In this document: positions 47,968 through 54,716 of the stretch, piece after piece | Layout of the letters: each line of letters starts with the position of its first letter | Position numbering within the stretch: the stretch's first letter is position 1 | From: Lysobacter_L cavernae | GTDB taxonomy: Bacteria > Pseudomonadota > Gammaproteobacteria > Xanthomonadales > Xanthomonadaceae | NCBI RefSeq assembly: GCF_042648505.1 | Contig: NZ_JBHRXK010000007.1 | Span: 92,657 to 156,656, forward strand | Reading direction: 5' to 3' | Length of the DNA stretch: 64,000 nucleotides | Made by a program: the position numbers and the translations under genes | Notes under the pieces: model-generated | Seen by the model: only the letters and a program-made list of their open reading frames with translations | What the model was told of the DNA's origin: nothing | The model's database searches: none

Positions 47968-48579
47968 TCAGGACAGGCCTTCGGCCTTCAGCGCAGCCTG
48001 CACGCCGGCATCGGCTTCCATGCGCTGCTTGAATGCGGCGAGGTGGTCGAGCCCGCCGAGGTCGACCTTGAGCGCCTGCGCCCAGCGCAGGGTGAGGTAG
48101 AGGTAGGGGTCGGCGACGCTGCGGAAGCCGGCCAGCCACTGCTTGTCGGCCAGTTGCCGGTCGGCGATCTCGAACAGGCTGCGCAGGCGCTTGAGCGCGG
48201 TGGCCTTCAGTGCCGTGTGCTGGTCCGGGTCGGGGATATAGGCCGCCGGTCCGAACACCGGCTTGAACGCCGGGTGCAGGTCCGAGTTGACGAAGGCCAG
48301 CCAGCGCATCGCCTCGGCGCGCTGGCGCACGCTGCCGTCACCGGTCAGGCCGGCCTCGGGGTAGGTGTCGGCGATGTAGCCCATGATCGCCGCGTTCTGG
48401 GTCAGCACGAAGTCGCCATCGACGATCGCCGGCACGGCGCCGGTCGGGTTGATCGCCAGGTACGCCGGCGCCTTCATCGTGTCCTTGTCCAGCACTTCGA
48501 ACTCGAACGGCTGGCCGGTCCACTGCAACGCGATGTGGTCGGCGGTCGAGCACGCACCGGGCTTGGTGTAGAGCTTCAT
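47968..48579 (-). CDS. Glutathione S-transferase, beta class
   Basis: The enzyme conjugates glutathione to electrophiles. It is 203 residues. The N-terminal thioredoxin fold starts MKLYTKPGACSTADHIAL, with the beta-class Cys10, followed by the cis-proline region NPTGAVPAIV and the glutathione-contacting QNAAIMGYIADTYP. A helical C-terminal domain follows. Substrate is unknown. The gene is alone. Confidence 0.92.
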   Translation of the reverse strand: MKLYTKPGACSTADHIALQWTGQPFEFEVLDKDTMKAPAYLAINPTGAVPAIVDGDFVLTQNAAIMGYIADTYPEAGLTGDGSVRQRAEAMRWLAFVNSDLHPAFKPVFGPAAYIPDPDQHTALKATALKRLRSLFEIADRQLADKQWLAGFRSVADPYLYLTLRWAQALKVDLGGLDHLAAFKQRMEADAGVQAALKAEGLS

Positions 48580-48698
48580 GCAGGTCTCCGGAGGCGGATG
48601 GTCATGGCGAGCCGACGACTATCGCCGACCCGCCGGTCATCCTCAACGGCAGTGCCGCAATGCAGCGTTGCGTGCCAGGGCTTTACGACGGGCCGGCG

Positions 48699-49157
48699 TT
48701 ACGACTTGCGCGGTTTCAGCGACTGCACCTTATAAAAGGTGTGGTCGCCGATGGTGGCCACCTGGTAGGCGGTGCGCCACGACGGGCTGGCGATCGCGTG
48801 CGCGGCGAAATGGCTGGCGCCGGGCACGATCTCCTTGCGCTGCCCCGCGGGCAGGGCCCAGTTGCGCTCGGCCTCGAGCGCGATGGTCACGGCCTCGGCC
48901 CAGGCCTCGGTATTGCCCAGACGGGTCGCCGGCGACACCAGGGTCGGCGCGAACTGTTTGCGGGCGGTGACCACGTCACAGACCGTATTGCCCCACAGGC
49001 CGCTGTCGCGGCGGCGCAGGGCGACCTCCGCCACCGCCTTCTGGCCGCGCACGGACTGGTCGCGGGCTTCGAGGTAGACGGTGGTACTCAGGCACAGCGA
49101 ATCGGCGGTTTGTGGCGGCAGCACGGAGGCTAACCACAGGATCCAAGCCAGTTTCAT
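48699..49157 (-). CDS. SleB-type cell wall hydrolase
   Basis: This is a small secreted peptidoglycan hydrolase of the Hydrolase_2/SleB family. From the ATG at 49157 (AAGGAG 9 bases upstream) it is 152 residues. A signal peptide (MKLAWILWLASVLPPQTADS) precedes CLSTTVYLEARDQSVRGQKA with the conserved Glu, and QFAPT and GASHFAAH match later family blocks. Non-sporulating bacteria use such enzymes in wall remodelling; its exact bond specificity is not visible. Confidence 0.85.
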   Translation of the reverse strand: MKLAWILWLASVLPPQTADSLCLSTTVYLEARDQSVRGQKAVAEVALRRRDSGLWGNTVCDVVTARKQFAPTLVSPATRLGNTEAWAEAVTIALEAERNWALPAGQRKEIVPGASHFAAHAIASPSWRTAYQVATIGDHTFYKVQSLKPRKS

Positions 49158-49566
49158 ATTGTCGGACTCCTTGCTCCGTTGCGCCGGGCCGCACTGCAGC
49201 GTCCGTCTCATCAGGAGACGGCAACCGCGGGACGAACCGGCATGGCGTACTGGGGAGGGCAGCGGCTCTGCGGCGCGCTTTTGCCCCGTCACCGAAATCG
49301 CGCAGACCGCGCGGCCGGTGTGGGTCGCCACCAAGGGGGTGGCTGGAAGTTGGCGCACGGTACCGGCGTCAAGATAAACGCCGCGTGAATATCCGGGGCT
49401 TGACGCCGCCGTCTGGATCGGGCTGGATTTCTGGTTTGTTTACTCTAAGTTATTAAATATAAATGATTTTTTTGTAAGGTCGCGTGCTGGGCCCGACCTG
49501 CTGTCAGCTGTACGTCGACACCTTCGCTGCCTCCCGGAAGGGGGGCGACGGGCCCGCAGTCGCGGT
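49158..49566. other. 409-base gap with a local AT-rich block
   Basis: No gene is supported in this gap. It is GC-rich except for 49435-49477, where TTATTAAATATAAATG and a run of seven T occur. On the minus strand this block contains TTACAA and TAATAA 16 bases apart and could hold a promoter for the SleB gene, about 290 bases away. Confidence 0.4.
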
Positions 49567-51681
49567 TCACAGGCTCGCCGCCAGACGGCTGCCTTGGGCG
49601 ATGGCGCGCTTGGCGTCCAGTTCGGCAGCGACATCGGCGCCGCCGATGACGTGAACCGGGGTGGCGGCGGTCCCCAGTTCGGCGGCCAGCGGCTTGAACG
49701 GCTCCTGGCCGGCGCAGATCACCACCTGGTCGACCGGCAGGGTCTGCGCGCTGCCGTCGACGCGGATGTGCAGGCCCGCGTCGTCGACACCCAGATATTC
49801 GACGCCGCCGAGCATCCGCACGCCCTTGGCTTTCAACGTGGCGCGATGGATCCAGCCGGTGGTCTTGCCCAGCCGCGCACCGGGCTTGCCGGGGCTGCGC
49901 TGCAGCAGCCAGACCTTGCGCTGCGGCGGTTCCGGCTGGGCCGGTGCCAGGCCGCCGCGGTTGCCGTTGTAGGCCAGGTCGACGCCCCACTGCGCGCGCC
50001 AGCGGGCGGCGTCGAGGCTGGGGCTGTGGTCGCCTTCGACCAGGCCACGCTCGACTAAATACGCCGCAACATCGAAACCAATCCCGCCGGCGCCGATGAT
50101 CGCGACCTTGCGGCCGGGTTGGATGCGACCGGACAGCACGTCGAGGTAGCTGACCACCTTGGGATGATCGATGCCGGGGATGTCGACCTCGCGCGGGCGG
50201 ATGCCGGTGGCCAGCACGACCGCGTCGAAGCCGGCCAGTGTGTCGGCCTGCGCCAGCGTGCCCAGGCGCAGCTCGACGCCGGTCTGCTGCAGCCGCCGGC
50301 CGAAGTAGCGCAACGTCTCGTGGAACTCCTCCTTGCCGGGGATGCGCTTGGCCAGGTTGAACTGGCCGCCGATCTCGCCACTGGCCTCGAACAGGGTGAC
50401 CCGATGGCCGCGCTCGGCGGCGACCGTGGCGCAGGCCAGGCCGGCCGGGCCGGCGCCGACCACGGCGATGCGCTTCGGGCTTGCGGTCGGCGTGTAGTTC
50501 AGCTCGGTCTCGGCGCAGGCGCGCGGGTTGACCAGGCAGCTGGCGGTCTTGTTCGCGAAAATGTGGTCCAGGCAGGCCTGGTTGCAGGCGATGCAGGTGT
50601 TGATGTCGGCCGCGCGTTGCGACCGCGCCTTGTTCACCCACTGCGGGTCGGCCAGCAGTGGCCGCGCCATCGACACCATGTCGGCCTCGCCGTTCGCGAG
50701 GATGCGCTCGGCGACGTCGGGCATGTTGATGCGGTTGGTGGTCACCAGCGGCAGCGAAACGTATGGCTTCAGGCGTGCGGTGATGCCGGTGAAGGCGGCG
50801 CGCGGCACCGACGTGGCGACGGTCGGGATGCGCGCCTCGTGCCAGCCGATGCCGGTGTTGATGATCGTGGCGCCGGCGGCCTCGACCGCGCGGGCCTGCT
50901 GCACCACCTCGTCCCAGGCCAGGCCGTCGTCGACCAGGTCGAGCATCGACAAGCGGTAGATGAGGATGAAGTCCGGCCCGCAGGCCTCGCGGATGCGGCG
51001 CACGATCTCCACGGCGAAACGCATGCGCTTGCCGGCGTCACCGCCCCAGGCATCGCTTCTTTTATTGGTACGCGGCGCGGTGAACTGGTTGAGCAGGTAG
51101 CCCTCCGAGCCCATCACCTCGACGCCGTCGTAGCCGGCCTCGCGAGCCAGTTGCGCGGTGCGGACGAACGCGCGGATCTGCCGCTCGACGCCGGCGGCCG
51201 ACAGCGCACGTGGGGTGAACGGGTTGATCGGCGCCTTCAACCGGCTTGGCGCGACCTGCAGCGGGCTGTAACCGTAGCGGCCGGCGTGCAGGATCTGCAG
51301 GCAGATGCGGCCGTCGTGGGCGTGCACCGCACCCGTGACCTGGCGGTGGCGGCGCACCTCCCATGGCCAGCGCAGCGTGCCGCCGAACGGCTTGAGCCAG
51401 CCGGCCAGGTTGGGCGAGAAGCCGCCGGTGACGATCAGGCCGACGCCGCCGGCCGCGCGCTCGGCGAAATACGCCGCCAGCTTCGGGAAGTCGGCGGCCC
51501 TGTCCTCCAGCCCGGTGTGCATCGAGCCCATCAGCACGCGGTTGCGCAGGGTCACGAAGCCCAGATCGAGCGGCGTGAACAGGTGCGGGTAGAGCGGGTG
51601 CGGGGTGGGGGGCGACGAGGCCGGCGTGAGCGGGGTCGAAGCGGCGGCGGGATCGAAGCTCAGGGGGCTGGCGGCCGTCAT
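49567..51681 (-). CDS. fadH: 2,4-dienoyl-CoA reductase (FadH type)
   Basis: FadH reduces 2,4-dienoyl-CoA so that unsaturated fatty acids can enter beta-oxidation. The 704-residue protein has an N-terminal FMN TIM barrel (LFTPLDLGFVTLRNRVLMG), a 4Fe-4S cluster formed by C363, C366, C370 and C382 (CIACNQACLDH...C), and FAD/NADPH Rossmann domains (RIAVVGAGPAGLACATVA; VAIIGAGGIGFDVA). Cys spacing is the same as in E. coli FadH, and the protein is about 30 residues longer, mostly in a Pro/Ala-rich N terminus. Other Old-Yellow-type reductases with this layout are an alternative. Confidence 0.9.
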   Translation of the reverse strand: MTAASPLSFDPAAASTPLTPASSPPTPHPLYPHLFTPLDLGFVTLRNRVLMGSMHTGLEDRAADFPKLAAYFAERAAGGVGLIVTGGFSPNLAGWLKPFGGTLRWPWEVRRHRQVTGAVHAHDGRICLQILHAGRYGYSPLQVAPSRLKAPINPFTPRALSAAGVERQIRAFVRTAQLAREAGYDGVEVMGSEGYLLNQFTAPRTNKRSDAWGGDAGKRMRFAVEIVRRIREACGPDFILIYRLSMLDLVDDGLAWDEVVQQARAVEAAGATIINTGIGWHEARIPTVATSVPRAAFTGITARLKPYVSLPLVTTNRINMPDVAERILANGEADMVSMARPLLADPQWVNKARSQRAADINTCIACNQACLDHIFANKTASCLVNPRACAETELNYTPTASPKRIAVVGAGPAGLACATVAAERGHRVTLFEASGEIGGQFNLAKRIPGKEEFHETLRYFGRRLQQTGVELRLGTLAQADTLAGFDAVVLATGIRPREVDIPGIDHPKVVSYLDVLSGRIQPGRKVAIIGAGGIGFDVAAYLVERGLVEGDHSPSLDAARWRAQWGVDLAYNGNRGGLAPAQPEPPQRKVWLLQRSPGKPGARLGKTTGWIHRATLKAKGVRMLGGVEYLGVDDAGLHIRVDGSAQTLPVDQVVICAGQEPFKPLAAELGTAATPVHVIGGADVAAELDAKRAIAQGSRLAASL

Positions 51682-51780
51682 CGGGTGCTGTCGTCCGGAT
51701 AGGTACGCTGGCGTACGGAAGCGGCACGATGCCGGGAAACGCGGCTGGCATCAAGCGGCCGTCATCAAGCGGCTCTTGCC

Positions 51781-51809
51781 CGTCATCTCCGCGAAGGGGG
51801 GCGATCCAG
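51781..51809. repeat. REP-like palindrome (degenerate)
   Basis: CGTCATCTCCGCGAAGGGGG then GCGATCCAG is a decayed copy of the dispersed palindrome family. It sits in the 294-base gap between fadH and the YCII-domain gene, which has no other feature I can support. Confidence 0.6.
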
Positions 51810-51975
51810 TCGAGCAGAAGCGACTCGATCAGCATGGCCTTTGACGGTGTTGCCTTGAAGCCGCGCGGCACGGCCGCAAGCCAGGCACTTTTTTGCGCCG
51901 GCCTGCGGCGCAGCCCACCACGGCAGCACCGGGCGACGGTCCCGCGCCTGCCGTGATGCCTGCGTTCGCCCGGCC

Positions 51976-52347
51976 TCAGGTCGTCACCGGCGACCGTTCC
52001 GGCAGCGGCAGGCATTCCATGATCTCGATGGAATCGCCGGGGAAGAGGGTGAAATGCGGGTGGTCGGCGAACAGCCGCGCCGCGTCCTCGTGCGACTGCG
52101 CCCGCACCAGCGTGTAACCGCACAGCGCGTTGCGGGTGTCGTCGATGCCAGCCGCCGACGCGCGCTTGGTGCGCCCGACCGGGCTGCCGGCGTCGACGAT
52201 CACCGCCTTGTGGTCGTCGACCCACTGCCACCAGGCGTCGATGCCGGCGCGCTCGCGTTCGCGCTGCTGGGCTTCGTCGAGCTTGGCCCAGTCCGACTTC
52301 GCCATCGCTTCTTCGCTGCCGATGTAGACCGCCAGGAACTGTTTCAT
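51976..52347 (-). CDS. YCII-related domain protein
   Basis: The 123-residue protein starts MKQFLAVYIGSEEAMAKSDW with CCGGAGG upstream and ends near LPLPERSPVTT. The fold pattern (LAVY...; DAGSPVGRTKRAS; DIEIMECLPL) fits the YCII/DGPF ferredoxin-like family. Some such proteins are fused to sigma factors or act on small aromatics, but no function can be assigned here. It is divergent from the mksF gene. Confidence 0.8.
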   Translation of the reverse strand: MKQFLAVYIGSEEAMAKSDWAKLDEAQQRERERAGIDAWWQWVDDHKAVIVDAGSPVGRTKRASAAGIDDTRNALCGYTLVRAQSHEDAARLFADHPHFTLFPGDSIEIMECLPLPERSPVTT

Positions 52348-52530
52348 GTCGTGCCTCCGGAAAGTGACGCCCGGGCTGGGCGTCATGTGGAAGCGACGAA
52401 CCGGTCGGGCCCAAATCGACATCGGTCGACACGGGCCGGCACCGGCAAGGGGCAAGTCGGCGTCGGGATCAAGAGTTGTCACCCGCCACCGCCTGCCCGA
52501 ACATGTCCGGCCACTGGTTCCCGGTCCGCC

Positions 52531-53976
52531 ATGGACGACGCCTCCCTTTCCCTGCAGGACTACCTGCGCGACGGCATCGTCGCCGCCGACCTGCCCGACC
52601 TGCACCCACTGCTGAGCGCACGCGAACTGCTGCGCGCGTTCTCGACGCTGTTCCACGGCGGCGAGGAGAGCGTGATGGTGCGGCTGCTGGTGCTGCGCGC
52701 GATCGGTGAGCGCGGCGCGGCGCCGGACTGGAGCCCGCAGGAGCTGCGCGAGCACTTCGCCTACCTCGACGCGGTCAAGTTCGACACGGTGCTCGGCCGC
52801 CTGCGTGACAACGACCTGCTGCTGTGGGACGGCGCCAGCCAGCGCTACCGGATCAGCCCGGCAGGGCGCCAGGCGCTGTCGGCGATCGGCCTGTTGCTGC
52901 GGTTCAACCACGAGGGCGACGAGCTGGCCTACGTCACCGCCCAGCTCGCGGCCGGGCAGGCTGCCGGCCGGGTCGGTTCGGCCGATCTGCAACACCTGCT
53001 GTCGCGCCTGAACGAGCTGCGCGAGGACTTCGACCAGGCCGTGCTGAGCGGCTCCGAGCACCGCATCCAGCGCGCGGCGTCGACGCTGCAGTCGGTCTGG
53101 CGCTGGGTCGAGAAGGGCACGGCCATCGTGCAGGCCATTGCCGGTGACGCCGACCTCGACGCCGCCACGCACCGTGTCGCCCAGCAGATCGGCCGCGCGC
53201 AGAGCGCTCTGCTGCGCCAGGCATCGGTGTTCCAGCGCGCGCTGAACCAGCTCGACCGCCACCGCGTGCACCTGGGCGCGAGCGGTTTGTCGTCGTCCGA
53301 CGTCAACCGCTACCTGCGCGACTGCGACGCCGAAGCGTTGACGGTGCTGGCCGACGATGTGTTGGCGCGCTGCATCGCACCGGCGTTCGCGCTGGCGCCG
53401 ATCGCGCTGGACATCGCCGAGTACGAACTAGTCGAGCGCGAACGCGAGGCGCAGCAGGACCAGTCGCTGCCGCCGCTGCAGGACGCACCGCAGGACACGC
53501 AGGCGCCGGTCGCCGAGAACGACTATCGCCACGCCGAGCAATGGCTGGCGCAATTGGCCGCGCTGGACGCCGCCGCGCCGCTGGCCGACTGGGTGCCGCA
53601 GGACGGTTTCGCGGTCAGTGCGTACCGGCTGTCGCTGCTGGGCCTGATCGGTGACCCCGGCGCGGAGAACCGCAGCGGTGTCAGCGCCTCGATCGCGCAG
53701 CTGCCGCTGCAATGGCGGGTGACGCCGCAATTCGAGCCGGTCGAGCGCTGCGGCGTGGCGTACATGAGTCGCGGGCGGTTGGAGCCGAAGGGCGGCGTGG
53801 GCGACGGCGAGGAAGATGCGATTGTCGATGCCGACATCGCGGCTGCTGTCGAGCCCCCAACGCCGTCATTCCCCCGTCTTCGCGGGGATGACGAACAACA
53901 ACAGCCGAAACAGAAGCAACGGCGCAAGGCGAACACGCGCGCCGAGCAGTCCGACGAATCAGTGGAAACCCCATGA
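52531..53976 (+). CDS. mksF: MksF/JetA-like kleisin subunit of a condensin
   Basis: This is a probable kleisin that bridges the SMC heads of the MksB homologue below. The 481-residue product has an N-terminal winged-helix-like region (LSARELLRAFSTLFHGGEES; YLDAVKFDTVLGRLRDNDLL), a long helical middle, and a hydrophilic C-terminal tail. A REP palindrome at 53864-53893 is translated in frame in that tail (PSFPRLRGDDEQ). Length is close to MukF (about 440). Its stop overlaps mksE (ATGA). Identity rests on operon order and structure, not on strong sequence match. Confidence 0.75.
   Translation: MDDASLSLQDYLRDGIVAADLPDLHPLLSARELLRAFSTLFHGGEESVMVRLLVLRAIGERGAAPDWSPQELREHFAYLDAVKFDTVLGRLRDNDLLLWDGASQRYRISPAGRQALSAIGLLLRFNHEGDELAYVTAQLAAGQAAGRVGSADLQHLLSRLNELREDFDQAVLSGSEHRIQRAASTLQSVWRWVEKGTAIVQAIAGDADLDAATHRVAQQIGRAQSALLRQASVFQRALNQLDRHRVHLGASGLSSSDVNRYLRDCDAEALTVLADDVLARCIAPAFALAPIALDIAEYELVEREREAQQDQSLPPLQDAPQDTQAPVAENDYRHAEQWLAQLAALDAAAPLADWVPQDGFAVSAYRLSLLGLIGDPGAENRSGVSASIAQLPLQWRVTPQFEPVERCGVAYMSRGRLEPKGGVGDGEEDAIVDADIAAAVEPPTPSFPRLRGDDEQQQPKQKQRRKANTRAEQSDESVETP
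53864..53893 (+). repeat. REP palindrome inside the mksF coding sequence
   Basis: CGTCATTCCCCCGTCTTCGC then GGGGATGACG is a full copy of the palindrome otherwise found between genes. It adds about ten codons read without a stop, in the disordered tail of the kleisin. Confidence 0.85.
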
Positions 53977-54716
53977 CCGACCCCATCGCCACCCTGATCG
54001 CCCGCCTGCTTGCCGAGCGCTGGCTGCCGCGCGACGACATCGCGATGCGCCAGGTGCTGGTCGACGCCGAACTGCGCGACGATCTCGACCGCCGCCTCGC
54101 CGCCGCCGGCCTGCGCCTGCTCGAACATCCTTACGCCGCGCACGTCGCCGTCGGTATCGCCAAGTCGCAGGAGAACGACGTGTTCGGCAGTGCCCGCGCC
54201 TGGGCGGCGAGCAACCTGCAGCTCGACCGCGACACGCTGGCGTTGCTGGTGGTGCTGTGGGCGCTGCTGGTGCTGCCCAAGCGCCAGCGCCAGATCGCCC
54301 GCCAGGAGAGCGAGCGCCAGCAGGACCAGGAGCAGATGTTCGCCGAGCTCAAGCCGGTTCCGGTCGGCAGCGAGATGGTCGAGCCGGTCAACGAACGCAC
54401 GCTGTTGGCCGACTACGGCGACAAGCTCGGCGGCAAGTTCCGCATCAATCTCAGCCTCGGTGCGCTGCAGCGGCACGGCTTCATCGTCCGCCGCAAGGAG
54501 CGTGTCCACGAGGGGCCGTTGCTCGACCTCGCCTTCGATTACGAGCGCATCGCCAGCCGGGTGATGGACGGCGCGCTGTCGTTCGTCGTCGCGCAGGCGC
54601 GCGCGGCGAAGGAGGCGAACGAGGACGATGGCGAGGGCATCGCCCTCGACGACGATACCGTCGGCAACGAAGGTATCGACAATGAAATCAGCGAGGAGGC
54701 GCAAGCCGATGTTTGA
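53973..54716 (+). CDS. mksE: MksE/JetB-like condensin subunit
   Basis: This probable MukE-like subunit binds the kleisin. The 247-residue product has MukE-like length (about 230) and a helical and winged-helix character: WLPRDDIAMRQVLVDAELRD at the start and GGKFRINLSLGALQRHGFIV in the middle. The C terminus is acidic. It overlaps mksF by 4 bases and mksB by 8, so all three are translationally coupled. The assignment comes mainly from operon context. Confidence 0.75.
   Translation: MTDPIATLIARLLAERWLPRDDIAMRQVLVDAELRDDLDRRLAAAGLRLLEHPYAAHVAVGIAKSQENDVFGSARAWAASNLQLDRDTLALLVVLWALLVLPKRQRQIARQESERQQDQEQMFAELKPVPVGSEMVEPVNERTLLADYGDKLGGKFRINLSLGALQRHGFIVRRKERVHEGPLLDLAFDYERIASRVMDGALSFVVAQARAAKEANEDDGEGIALDDDTVGNEGIDNEISEEAQADV

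Noticed and set aside
47905..48735. 276-codon plus-strand frame over the GST gene
   Set aside because: The minus-strand frame has a full beta-class GST signature; the plus frame has none.
52054..52530. Extension of the mksF frame upstream to 52054
   Set aside because: The extension overlaps the divergent YCII-domain gene and is Arg/Pro-rich without homology; the ATG at 52531 fits the kleisin length.
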